DNA of 64,000 bases from Galbibacter marinus (GTDB taxonomy: Bacteria; Bacteroidota; Bacteroidia; Flavobacteriales; Flavobacteriaceae): NCBI RefSeq assembly GCF_000300875.1, contig NZ_AMSG01000001.1, positions 334,437-398,436 of the forward strand, given 5' to 3'. Positions 16,562 through 25,608 of this stretch are shown here, piece after piece. A model generated the notes under the pieces. The model saw nothing but the letters and a program-made list of their open reading frames with translations. It did no database searches and had not been told where the DNA came from. The translations under genes and the position numbers were made by a program. Within the stretch, counting starts at the first letter, position 1; each line of letters opens with the position of its first letter.

Positions 16562-17962
16562 ATGAAACAAATTATTTTCAGCCTAATGATTTTTAGCCTT
16601 ATTATAGGCTGTAAAACCGAATCTAAAAAGCAGGTCACCCAGGAAAAAGATGCTGCAGATTTAATCATTGAGTCCATAACAGTACCCGAATTTCCAGATA
16701 ATGATTTTAGCATTATGGATTACGGCGCAGTAGGAGATGGAACAACGGATAATACACAGGCCATTAAAGATGCAATTCAGGCTTGTGTGGAAGCAGGTGG
16801 TGGAAAAGTTGTTATCCCAGCAGGGAAATTCTTAACTGGCCCTATTCACTTAAAGAGCAACGTGAATTTACATCTTGAAAAAAATTCGGAAGTAATATTC
16901 ACCAAAGATAAACAAGCCTATCTCCCTGTGGTTAGAACTTCATATGAAGGTGTAGAACTTATGAATTATTCGCCTCTTATATATGCCTATCAACAAAAAA
17001 ACATAGCCGTTACAGGAAGCGGTACTTTTAATGGTCAAGCTGGTAAAGAAAACTGGTGGCCATGGAGCGGTGCTGAGCGATATGGTCATAAAAAAGGAGA
17101 TCCACATCAAAGGGATTCTATAAACTTGCCAAGACTGCGTAAAATGAATGAGGATGCTACACCTGTTAGTGAGCGAATCTTTGGAGAGGGTCATCATCTA
17201 CGACCAACATTCTTTGAGCCTTTTGAAAGCGAAAATGTGCTGATTAAAGGCGTTACCTTTATCAATGCTCCTTTCTGGGTAATGCATCCAATTAAGTGTA
17301 CTAATGTGACTGTTGATGGAGTTAAGGTGATTAGTCATGGACCAAATAATGATGGTTGTAATCCAGAGTACAGTAAAAATGTACATATCACCAACTGTGT
17401 GTTTGATACAGGGGATGATTGTATCGCTATTAAATCTGGTCGAAATGATGAAGGTCGAAGAGTAGGTATAGTCAGTGAAAACATTGTGGTGGAGAACTGT
17501 ATTATGAAAGATGGCCATGGTGGCGTTGTAATGGGAAGTGAAATTTCAGCAGGCGTTCGCAATGTTTATGTGAGAAACTGTAAGATGGATAGCCCTAATT
17601 TGGATCGAGCAATCCGTATTAAAACCAATACCTTAAGAGGAGGTTTTGTTGAGAATGTTTTTGTGAAAGATATTCAGGTTGGACAGGTGAAGGAAGCCTT
17701 TTTGAAAATCAACACCTATTATGCGATTTATGACAATCAAGAAGGAGAACACATACCAACTATCAAGAATATTCATATCGAAAATGTAACGGTTGAAGAC
17801 GGAGGTAAATACGGGATTTTAATTCAAGGACGTGAAGAAAATCCAGTTAAAAATGTGACATTTAAGAATGTAACCATAAAAAAGGCAGAAATGCCTATGC
17901 GAGTTGAAAATTCAGAGCCTATTGAGTTTACAAATACTACAATAGGTGGGCAAAAATATTAA
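16562..17962 (+). CDS. GH28 polygalacturonase-type glycoside hydrolase lipoprotein
   Basis: Hydrolyses alpha-1,4-galacturonic acid bonds or related pectic links. The signal ends in the lipobox LIIGCK (Cys17), so it is membrane-anchored. The beta-helix carries the four GH28 signatures: NNDGC with Asp264, GDDC with Asp285 and Asp286, GHGG with His319, and RIK with Arg352 and Lys354. The N-terminal FSIMDYGAVGDGTTDNTQAI is the usual GH28 entry. The length of 466 aa fits. Exo- or endo-action and rhamnogalacturonan versus homogalacturonan preference cannot be decided from sequence alone. GH43 follows 6 nt later. Confidence 0.93.
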   Translation: MKQIIFSLMIFSLIIGCKTESKKQVTQEKDAADLIIESITVPEFPDNDFSIMDYGAVGDGTTDNTQAIKDAIQACVEAGGGKVVIPAGKFLTGPIHLKSNVNLHLEKNSEVIFTKDKQAYLPVVRTSYEGVELMNYSPLIYAYQQKNIAVTGSGTFNGQAGKENWWPWSGAERYGHKKGDPHQRDSINLPRLRKMNEDATPVSERIFGEGHHLRPTFFEPFESENVLIKGVTFINAPFWVMHPIKCTNVTVDGVKVISHGPNNDGCNPEYSKNVHITNCVFDTGDDCIAIKSGRNDEGRRVGIVSENIVVENCIMKDGHGGVVMGSEISAGVRNVYVRNCKMDSPNLDRAIRIKTNTLRGGFVENVFVKDIQVGQVKEAFLKINTYYAIYDNQEGEHIPTIKNIHIENVTVEDGGKYGILIQGREENPVKNVTFKNVTIKKAEMPMRVENSEPIEFTNTTIGGQKY

Positions 17963-17968
17963 TTAACC

Positions 17969-19606
17969 ATGATTAGAATTCGTTTTTATACCTTTCTTGT
18001 TGTAAGTGTTCTGTGCGGTCTTTTATCTATTGTTAAAGCCCAAAACCCGTATCAATCTATAGTTTGGCAAAGTGATCAAGGCGATGGAACTTACAAAAAT
18101 CCAGTTTTATATGCAGATTATTCAGATCCTGATGTAATTCGAGTAGGAGAGGATTACTATATGACTGCTTCAAGCTTTAATTGTGCCCCCGGCCTTCCAA
18201 TTCTACATTCAAAAGATATGGTGAATTGGCAGTTAGTGAATCATGCATTACCTTTTCAGGTTCCCAATGAGCATTTTAGTGTTCCTCAGCATGGTAATGG
18301 AGTGTGGGCACCGAGCATTCGGTATCATAATGAACATTATTATATCTATTGGGGAGATCCTGATTTTGGAATTTATATGGTAAAGACCAAAGATCCTTTT
18401 GGATCATGGGATCCTCCAGTACTTGTTATGGAAGCCAAAGGGGCTATAGATCCATCGCCTCTATGGGATGATGATGGAAAGGCTTATTTGGTTCATGCTT
18501 GGGCTGGAAGCCGTGCAGGGGTAAAGAGTTTATTAACCGTTCATCGCATGAACGCAGAGGGTACTAAAGTACTCGATGCTGGAAAACATGTTTTTGATGG
18601 TCATGATGAACATCCTACTGTTGAAGGATCTAAATTTTACAAGCGCAATGGTTATTATTATATATTCGCCCCTGCTGGTGGGGTAGCCACTGGATGGCAA
18701 TTGATATTACGATCTAAGGACATTTATGGTCCTTACCAAGAAAAAATAGTTTTAGAACAAGGTAGTACTACAGTGAATGGTCCGCATCAAGGTGCTTGGG
18801 TGGACACCCCTGAAGGTACTTCATGGTTCTATCATTTTCAGGATTTAGATCCCTATGGACGACTTGTTCACCTACAACCCATGCAATGGAAAGATAATTG
18901 GCCTGTAATGGGTGAAGATTATGATGGAAACGGTGTAGGAGAACCTGTGAGGCAGTATAAAAAGCCTATTAGTGGAGCTGATTATCCCATACAACAACCG
19001 GTAGAGTCCGATGAATTTAATTCCGATGAGTTGGGGTTGCAATGGCAGTGGCAGGCAAATCCAAATGTATTGTGGAGCGCACAAATTCGAGGAACAGAAC
19101 ATCTACGGTTGTTTTCTATTAAAACCGATCCAAAGGATAAAAATCTATGGACGGCACCGAACCTTTTATTGCAAAAATTTCCAGCCCCAGAGTTTTCAGC
19201 CACCACCAAGGTAAGACTGTATCCAGAGGAGGCTACCTCGGGTAAAAGAGCAGGATTAATCATAATGGGAATGGATTATGCAGCTTTGAGTATTGTTTAT
19301 GATAACCAGAAGTATTACGTCCAAAGATCAGAAAGCATCAATGCCATTGACCAGCAACAGGAAGTTGTTTTGGATAAAGCGCTTTTAACATCCAATCAGG
19401 TCTATTTTAGAGTAGAGGTGGTTGGTCCTAAAGGACAGTGTCAATTTAGCTATAGCGAAAATGGTAAGAAATTTAAAAATATTGGAAAACCATTTTATGC
19501 ACAACCAGGCAAATGGATCGGTGCAAAAGTAGGACTCTTTTGCGTAAGTACCCCAGAGGCTAAACGCGGTGGATATGCTGATTTTGATTGGTTTAGGGTG
19601 GACTAA
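17969..19606 (+). CDS. GH43 family glycoside hydrolase with C-terminal beta-sandwich
   Basis: Secreted protein of 545 aa, signal peptide ending VKAQN. Residues about 40-345 form the five-bladed propeller: ADYSDPDVIRVGEDYYMTA holds the general-base aspartate, GAIDPSPLWDDDG the pKa-modulating aspartate and DEHPTVEGSKFYKRNGYYY the general acid glutamate. Residues about 350-545 form a beta-sandwich domain (ESDEFNSDELGLQWQW onward, ending YADFDWFRVD), as in two-domain GH43 xylosidases and arabinofuranosidases. The likely job is trimming xylose or arabinose side chains from pectin. The exact subfamily is not resolved. Confidence 0.88.
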   Translation: MIRIRFYTFLVVSVLCGLLSIVKAQNPYQSIVWQSDQGDGTYKNPVLYADYSDPDVIRVGEDYYMTASSFNCAPGLPILHSKDMVNWQLVNHALPFQVPNEHFSVPQHGNGVWAPSIRYHNEHYYIYWGDPDFGIYMVKTKDPFGSWDPPVLVMEAKGAIDPSPLWDDDGKAYLVHAWAGSRAGVKSLLTVHRMNAEGTKVLDAGKHVFDGHDEHPTVEGSKFYKRNGYYYIFAPAGGVATGWQLILRSKDIYGPYQEKIVLEQGSTTVNGPHQGAWVDTPEGTSWFYHFQDLDPYGRLVHLQPMQWKDNWPVMGEDYDGNGVGEPVRQYKKPISGADYPIQQPVESDEFNSDELGLQWQWQANPNVLWSAQIRGTEHLRLFSIKTDPKDKNLWTAPNLLLQKFPAPEFSATTKVRLYPEEATSGKRAGLIIMGMDYAALSIVYDNQKYYVQRSESINAIDQQQEVVLDKALLTSNQVYFRVEVVGPKGQCQFSYSENGKKFKNIGKPFYAQPGKWIGAKVGLFCVSTPEAKRGGYADFDWFRVD

Positions 19607-19681
19607 CACAGAAAATCATTTTTAGTTTTGGAATTTTCGGATTAATTCCATTGCTTTAAGTGTTAATTAAACACCTATATA

Positions 19682-22327
19682 ATGAATACAATCAACCAAC
19701 TAAAACGATTATTTTTTATAGCCTTCGTGCTATCAATGTCCATATCCAATGGTCAACAATATCCTTTCCAAAATCCAGAATTGGACGATTCAGCTCGCGT
19801 TGCGGATCTTTTGGAAAGGCTAACTGTAGAGGAGAAAATCGATCAACTTTTATATACCTCACCGGCTATAGAACGACTTGGAATTCCAGAATACAATTGG
19901 TGGAATGAGTCTTTACATGGTGTGGCAAGAGCTGGTTATGCCACCGTTTTTCCACAATCGATCACAATTGCAGCTGCCTGGGATAGCGATTTACTTAAGG
20001 AAGTTGCAGATGCAATTTCAGATGAAGCAAGAGCAAAACACCATGAGTATATAAGACGTGGACAGCGAGGAATCTATCAAGGTCTTACTTTCTGGTCTCC
20101 AAATATCAATATTTTTAGAGATCCTAGATGGGGACGTGGACATGAAACTTATGGAGAAGATCCCTATTTAACTGGACAACTAGGGATAGCTTATGTGAAA
20201 GGTCTTCAAGGAAATGATCCAAATTATTTAAAGTTAGTTGCTACAGCAAAACATTTTGCTGTGCATTCAGGTCCAGAGCCTCTAAGACATGAGTTCGATG
20301 TAAGCCCTAGTAAACGCGATCTGTGGGAAACCTATCTTCCTGCTTTCCGTTACCTAGTAAAGCAAGGTGATGTAAAATCGGTAATGACCGCTTATAACCG
20401 TGTTTATGGGGAAGCGGCGAGTGCTAGTGATACCCTATTTACTATTTTGAGAGACTATTGGGATTTTGACGGTTACGTGGTTTCTGATTGTTTTGCTATT
20501 TCTGATATTTGGAAATATCATAAAATCGCAAAGGATGCTGCAGAAGCTTCAGCTATGGCAGTTATTGAAGGCTGTGACCTTAACTGTGGTGATTCTTATG
20601 AGAAACTTAACCAGGCTTACCAGCAAGGTATGGTTACTGAGAAAGATATAGACATTGCACTAAGTCGTCTAATGGAAGCCCGTATTAAATTAGGAATGTT
20701 TGACCCTGAACAATTGGTTCCCTATGCACAAATTCCATTTAACGTTAACACAAGTGAAAAGCATAACCAATTGGCGCTCAAAGCTGCTAAGGAAAGTATA
20801 GTTCTTTTGAAGAATCAAGGTGATTTACTTCCCCTTTCTAAGGATTTAAAATCCGTGGCAGTCATAGGACCTAATGCAGATAACATTCAATCTTTATGGG
20901 GAAATTACAACGGAAATCCTAAAGATCCCATTACTGTTTTGCAAGGAATACAAAATGCTCTTGGGCCTCAAACTACTGTTGTTTACCAAGAAGGTAGTCC
21001 ATTAGCTAAAGGGATTCCGACAATGGAAGTCATCCCATCAGAGTTTCTAAGTACAGAGGATGGAACGCAAGGTTTAACAGCGCAATATTACGATAATAAT
21101 AATTGGGAAGGTACACCCGTGATTGACCGTATTGATTCAAATATCGATTTTCAATGGGATATAGAAACACCACATCCTAGCTTTAAAATGGGTGATTATA
21201 GTATTCGTTGGAGCGGGTACATCACTCCACCAAAAACAGGGACTTATTCTTTTAGTGACTGGGGAAAACCATTTATGGAATTTGAAATTGATCAGCAGAT
21301 AAGTGGTGGCGGAAACCATGAGCATCGCCCTGCTATAATCAATGAAGAGATTTATATGGAGAAGGGGAAAAAATATAAAATAGAGGTAAAATACAATAAC
21401 TACTATGGAAACTCTACTGCGAAAATGCTTTGGGGTGTCCCAAAAGAGAACCAATTAGAAGATGCAGTTGCAGCTGCAGAAAAGGCTGAAGTTGTGGTGA
21501 TGGTATTGGGATTGAATGAGCGATTAGAAGGTGAGGAAATGGATGTGGTAGTTGAAGGTTTTGCAGGGGGAGATCGTACGGCCTTAGATTTACCTGCCTC
21601 ACAGAGAACGCTTCTTAAAGAGGTGGCAAAAACAGGAAAACCTATTGTATTAGTGCTTCTTAACGGAAGTGCCCTTTCCATAAATTGGGCTGCGGAGAAT
21701 ATTCCAGCCATTATGACCGCTGGTTATGCAGGTCAGCAGGGAGGAAATGCTGTTGCTGAGGTTTTATTTGGGGACTACAATCCCGCTGCAAGACTTCCAG
21801 TGACATATTATAAATCAGTGGAGGATTTACCTGACTTTGAGGACTACAATATGGATGGAAGAACTTACCGATATTTTGAAAAAGAACCACTTTATCCTTT
21901 TGGATACGGGCTTAGTTACACCACCTTTGACTATTCCAAATTCCAATTACCTTCTAAAATTGATATGAATGAATCCATAGAATTAAGCGTGGAGGTGACC
22001 AATACGGGAGCTTATGATGGCGATGAGGTTGTGCAGGTGTATCTTACAGATGAAAAAGGGAGTACGCCTAGACCGATTCGCGAATTGGTTGGTTTTAAAC
22101 GAATCCACCTAAAAAAAGGAGAAAGTCAAAAGGTTCAATTTACCATAGAACCAAGACAACTTTCCATGATAGATGACAAAGGAGATCTTGTTATTGAGCC
22201 TGGTGTATTTTCAATAAGTGTGGGAGGAGAACAACCTGGTTTTAACGCCAAGTTAAATGCTAAATCAACATCAACAGTGAGTAAAAAGATCAAATTAACA
22301 GGATCAACATTTAAAATAGATTATTAA
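19682..22327 (+). CDS. GH3 glycoside hydrolase with inserted PA14 domain
   Basis: An 881-residue secreted protein (signal ending ISNGQQ). The N-terminal GH3 TIM-like domain has NWWNESLHGVARAG, typical of beta-xylosidase-type GH3 enzymes, KHFAVHSGPE, and the nucleophile Asp269 in GYVVSDCFAISD. A PA14 domain (about residues 462-585, GLTAQYYDNNNWEG to KMLWGVP) is inserted within the second GH3 domain, and a fibronectin-III-like domain closes the protein (VEVTNTGAYDGDEVVQVYL). PA14 insertions often help bind or shape the substrate. In this locus the likely substrate is beta-xylose on pectin, or released xylosides; beta-glucosidase action is the alternative. Confidence 0.9.
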   Translation: MNTINQLKRLFFIAFVLSMSISNGQQYPFQNPELDDSARVADLLERLTVEEKIDQLLYTSPAIERLGIPEYNWWNESLHGVARAGYATVFPQSITIAAAWDSDLLKEVADAISDEARAKHHEYIRRGQRGIYQGLTFWSPNINIFRDPRWGRGHETYGEDPYLTGQLGIAYVKGLQGNDPNYLKLVATAKHFAVHSGPEPLRHEFDVSPSKRDLWETYLPAFRYLVKQGDVKSVMTAYNRVYGEAASASDTLFTILRDYWDFDGYVVSDCFAISDIWKYHKIAKDAAEASAMAVIEGCDLNCGDSYEKLNQAYQQGMVTEKDIDIALSRLMEARIKLGMFDPEQLVPYAQIPFNVNTSEKHNQLALKAAKESIVLLKNQGDLLPLSKDLKSVAVIGPNADNIQSLWGNYNGNPKDPITVLQGIQNALGPQTTVVYQEGSPLAKGIPTMEVIPSEFLSTEDGTQGLTAQYYDNNNWEGTPVIDRIDSNIDFQWDIETPHPSFKMGDYSIRWSGYITPPKTGTYSFSDWGKPFMEFEIDQQISGGGNHEHRPAIINEEIYMEKGKKYKIEVKYNNYYGNSTAKMLWGVPKENQLEDAVAAAEKAEVVVMVLGLNERLEGEEMDVVVEGFAGGDRTALDLPASQRTLLKEVAKTGKPIVLVLLNGSALSINWAAENIPAIMTAGYAGQQGGNAVAEVLFGDYNPAARLPVTYYKSVEDLPDFEDYNMDGRTYRYFEKEPLYPFGYGLSYTTFDYSKFQLPSKIDMNESIELSVEVTNTGAYDGDEVVQVYLTDEKGSTPRPIRELVGFKRIHLKKGESQKVQFTIEPRQLSMIDDKGDLVIEPGVFSISVGGEQPGFNAKLNAKSTSTVSKKIKLTGSTFKIDY

Positions 22328-22345
22328 CATAAAGAAAACAATAGG

Positions 22346-24019
22346 ATGCCAGTACTACCATATAAAAATCTCCTCATTGTTTTCTTTTTCTTATTCATAG
22401 GGTCATTTTCTTGTTTATCACAAGTGGATGACCCTATTACGATTCACTTAATTGGTGATTCTACCATGGCGGATTATAATGATAACTACGATCCAGGCAA
22501 GGATTATATGGATACAAGATACCCGCTAACTGGTTGGGGGCAGGTATTCCAATCTTTGTTTACAAACAAAAGCATAGCCGCGCTTTCTAATCTTATCAAA
22601 GGAGATAGTGTTATTATTTCTAATAAAGCCCGTGGGGGAAGAAGTACTCGGACATTTTTCCAACAAGGGCGTTGGGCAGAGGTCTATAATGTTATAAAAC
22701 CTAACGACTTGGTGATTATGCAATTTGGTCATAATGACGCCGCTAAGAGTAAACCTGAACGTTACGTGGATGTTGAAGGTTATAAAGAGTTCTTAAGTCT
22801 TTTTGTTACCCAAACGCGCCAAAAGGGAGGTGTTCCAATTATTCTTACTCCAGTTCCTAGGAACTACCCATGGGAAAATGGCGTTCTAGAAGATGTCCAT
22901 GGTCAGTATGACAAGGCTCCTAGAGAAGTTGCTAAGCAAATGGGGGCACATCTGATTGATTTAAATACTTTAACAAGAACATCCTTTACACAAAAAGGAA
23001 AGAATTATGTCAGTTCTCATTATTATATGAATCTTCCCCCTAGTACCTTTACCGCTTATCCGCAAGGGGAAAATGACAATACCCATTTCCAGGTTGAAGG
23101 GGCTCAGGTAGTAGCTCAAATTGTATTTAATGCTTTAAAAGACCTATCACAAAATCTTCCTAGGCCCTACACGATTGTTACCACCTATAGGAAATTAAAG
23201 AAAGACTACCCACAAATACAACCCATTACCCCTGTTAAAAGCCCAAGCTGTATTACTCTTAAAGACATAGCGTACCGACAAACCCAGCAGCAAACTTTAC
23301 TAGCAGATGTCTTTATCCCCAATTCAGGTATGAAACAGTATGGTTCAGTTCTTCTTGTTCATGGTGGGGGATGGATAGCTGGAAGCAAAGAGAATATGCT
23401 CCCCTTAGCTCAGAAGTTTGCCGAAAACGGATATGTCGCAGTTAGCGTAAATTACAGTTTAAGTACTCAGGCTGAATTCCCTGCTGCAGTAATCGATTTA
23501 AAAGCAGCTATTAAATGGATGCGAGCTCATTCAAATGAATTTAAAATTGATCCTGAACGCATTGTTATATTAGGAGCATCGGCTGGTGCACAATTAGCAA
23601 CATTGGTTGGGGTGAGCTCATCGGATCCACTGTTTTTTGATGGGAATAAAGAATTTAGTGATAAAGTCCAAGGGGTGATTAACATTGATGGCATCACTTC
23701 TTTTATCCATCCTGAAGCCCAGGAGAGTGAAACCGCTGGAAAATGGCTAGGTGGTCTTAGGCATGAAAATTTTAAAAATTGGAAGCTTGCTTCTCCATTG
23801 GAGTATGTCAGTAAAAGCAGCCCTCCTATTTTGTTTGTCAACAGTTCTCAAGACAGATTTCATGCCGGAAGAGATGATATGATTTCACAACTTAATTCTT
23901 ATCAAATTTACAATGAAGTCCATACGCTAAAGCAAAGTCCTCATTCTTTTTGGCTTATGCATCCATGGTTCAAACCGACATTAGAATATTGTTTACAGTT
24001 TTTGGATACATTATGGTGA
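22346..24019 (+). CDS. Fused rhamnogalacturonan acetylesterase (CE12-like) and alpha/beta-hydrolase esterase
   Basis: A 557-residue exported protein with two esterase modules. After a signal peptide (residues 8-26), residues 30-270 form an SGNH hydrolase: IGDSTMAD with Ser39, ARGGRSTRTF, QFGHNDAAKS and DNTHFQVEGA (Asp-x-x-His), the CE12 rhamnogalacturonan acetylesterase pattern. Residues about 300-557 are an alpha/beta hydrolase: LVHGGGWIAGS oxyanion motif, GASAGA with Ser412, and a late PHSFWL histidine. The second module resembles carboxylesterases that deacylate sugars. Together they would remove acetyl or other acyl groups so that the pectin backbone is open to PL1 and GH28. Confidence 0.88.
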   Translation: MPVLPYKNLLIVFFFLFIGSFSCLSQVDDPITIHLIGDSTMADYNDNYDPGKDYMDTRYPLTGWGQVFQSLFTNKSIAALSNLIKGDSVIISNKARGGRSTRTFFQQGRWAEVYNVIKPNDLVIMQFGHNDAAKSKPERYVDVEGYKEFLSLFVTQTRQKGGVPIILTPVPRNYPWENGVLEDVHGQYDKAPREVAKQMGAHLIDLNTLTRTSFTQKGKNYVSSHYYMNLPPSTFTAYPQGENDNTHFQVEGAQVVAQIVFNALKDLSQNLPRPYTIVTTYRKLKKDYPQIQPITPVKSPSCITLKDIAYRQTQQQTLLADVFIPNSGMKQYGSVLLVHGGGWIAGSKENMLPLAQKFAENGYVAVSVNYSLSTQAEFPAAVIDLKAAIKWMRAHSNEFKIDPERIVILGASAGAQLATLVGVSSSDPLFFDGNKEFSDKVQGVINIDGITSFIHPEAQESETAGKWLGGLRHENFKNWKLASPLEYVSKSSPPILFVNSSQDRFHAGRDDMISQLNSYQIYNEVHTLKQSPHSFWLMHPWFKPTLEYCLQFLDTLW

Positions 24020-24121
24020 TTAATTGGTTTTAATTCATTCGTTTATCGATTCTGATAGGAAAAATTAAAAAAAATATAGGTTGACTTAAAAAAAAGTGAA
24101 ACAACATATTCAATTTAGAAT

Positions 24122-24129
24122 TATATTTG
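24122..24129 (+). promoter_or_regulatory. -7 element TATATTTG upstream of 2OG-Fe(II) oxygenase
   Basis: TATATTTG matches the Bacteroidota TAnnTTTG -7 element and lies 21 nt before the ATG. No clear -33 box at the right distance, so only the -7 part is supported. Confidence 0.4.
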
Positions 24130-24150
24130 CGCACTTTTTAATTGACACCT

Positions 24151-24792
24151 ATGGCAGAGTTGTTTGACCAACTTGAATTTGTAGAAGATCCTTTGTTTGA
24201 AACAATTATTAATGATCTTTTACAACAGAATTACAGTGTGATTGATAACTTCTTTTCTGAGGATGAAATTCTACTTTTAAGAGATACACTTTTAGAAAAA
24301 TATCGAGAGGATTGTTTTAAAAAAGCTGCTATTGGAAATAAGTTCGACCAGCAAATTTCGGAGCAAGTACGCGGAGATTTTGTGTTTTGGATAGATGAAG
24401 CATCCACAAGTGAAGCAGAGGAATTATTTTTCCGTAAGATTAATGCCATGGTAAACTATCTTAACCAAACTTGCTTTCTTGGGATATTGCATAAAGAATT
24501 TCACTATGCCGTATATCCAAAAGGCACCTACTACAAGCGACACTTAGATACTTTTCAAAATGATGATCGCCGTAAACTTTCCTTAGTCTGCTACTTAAAC
24601 GACCTTGGTTGGAAGAAAGAGAACGGTGGAGAGTTGGTTATTTATCCAAATGATTCCTCTGTAGAGCCATTGGTGATTCATCCATTGCCAGGTCGGGTGG
24701 TTGTTTTTGAGAGTCAGATCCTAGAGCATGAAGTAAAGCAGGTGTTAGACTCAGAGCGTTACAGTATTACTGGTTGGTTGAAGACCCGTTAA
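24151..24792 (+). CDS. 2-oxoglutarate/Fe(II)-dependent oxygenase (prolyl-4-hydroxylase-like)
   Basis: A 213-residue cytoplasmic protein. The double-stranded beta-helix core shows the iron ligands: HLD in YYKRHLDTFQND, the distal histidine in ILEHEVKQV, and the 2-oxoglutarate-binding arginine in ERYSITGWL. GGELVIYP and PLPGRVVVFES lie between them as in prolyl-hydroxylase-like 2OG oxygenases. The start chosen is the ATG at 24151 rather than the TTG at 24142 because MAELFDQLEF begins cleanly 21 nt from the -7 box. The protein target is unknown; hydroxylation of a ribosomal or other protein is possible. It is convergent with the enoyl-CoA hydratase gene. Confidence 0.85.
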   Translation: MAELFDQLEFVEDPLFETIINDLLQQNYSVIDNFFSEDEILLLRDTLLEKYREDCFKKAAIGNKFDQQISEQVRGDFVFWIDEASTSEAEELFFRKINAMVNYLNQTCFLGILHKEFHYAVYPKGTYYKRHLDTFQNDDRRKLSLVCYLNDLGWKKENGGELVIYPNDSSVEPLVIHPLPGRVVVFESQILEHEVKQVLDSERYSITGWLKTR

Positions 24793-24804
24793 AGGTTTTC
24801 TCTC

Positions 24805-25572
24805 TTATTTTTTAAAACGCTCAAGTGCTTTCTTTGTAAAATCTGAAAGTACTAGTTCGCCAGATATTTCAGCTTGTTGTAAAAGTAATGTATCCCAGTG
24901 ATCTGTTCCTTCCCAAAGAGTCTTTTTCATGGCCGTTAGAGCTAGAGGGTTATAGGATGCCAATTTGGAAGTAAGAATGTCTATCTCCTTATCTAAATCT
25001 TTTTGATTTTCAAAAACTCTTGCATAGAGTCCTTTTTCCATAGCCCAATACGCATTTTTCCACTGGGTAGGGTCCAAAGAAAGCGAAGCTAATGAACTGA
25101 CTCCTATTTTGTGTTTTATCGCTGGAGCGATGACAAATGGACCAATACCTATGCTGAGTTCAGAGAGTTTAATAGAAGCTGATTCAGTTGCTAATGCGTA
25201 ATCACAGGCAGCAATTAAACCAACACCACCACCAACTGCCTTTCCCTGAATTCGACCAACGATAATTTTATTACAACTGCGCATCGCATTGATGAGTTTT
25301 GCAAAACCACTGAAAAATTCTTTTCCTTCTTCTTTGTTGGTTATTGCAATGAGCTGATCAAAGGACGCACCAGCACAAAATGTTTTATCTCCTTCGCTTT
25401 TTAGTAATATTACTGAAACCTCTGGATTATTGGACAATAATTTAATCTTATCGGTTAAGCGCTCTAACAATACGCTAGGAAACGAATTGCTTGCGGGATG
25501 ACCAAACTCCAAGGTCGCTATTTTATTTTCAATAGTGGTATATAAACTTCCATTAATGCGATCTGTGCCCAT
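24805..25572 (-). CDS. Enoyl-CoA hydratase/isomerase family protein
   Basis: Crotonase-fold enzyme of 255 aa. Family features are ILLKSEGDKTFCAGASFDQL (oxyanion-hole alanine-glycine), GRIQGKAVGGGVGLIAACDY and the following SIKLSELSIGIGPF. The position equivalent to the second catalytic glutamate in hydratases appears to be ELSIGIGP, which does not by itself decide between hydratase, isomerase and other crotonases. It may act in fatty acid or phenylacetate-type CoA degradation, though no other pathway gene is nearby. It lies about 36 nt downstream of the MATE gene on the same strand and may be co-transcribed. Confidence 0.85.
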   Translation of the reverse strand: MGTDRINGSLYTTIENKIATLEFGHPASNSFPSVLLERLTDKIKLLSNNPEVSVILLKSEGDKTFCAGASFDQLIAITNKEEGKEFFSGFAKLINAMRSCNKIIVGRIQGKAVGGGVGLIAACDYALATESASIKLSELSIGIGPFVIAPAIKHKIGVSSLASLSLDPTQWKNAYWAMEKGLYARVFENQKDLDKEIDILTSKLASYNPLALTAMKKTLWEGTDHWDTLLLQQAEISGELVLSDFTKKALERFKK

Positions 25573-25608
25573 AGTGGTCGATTTTGTGTTATTTCAAATT
25601 TAAGAATT

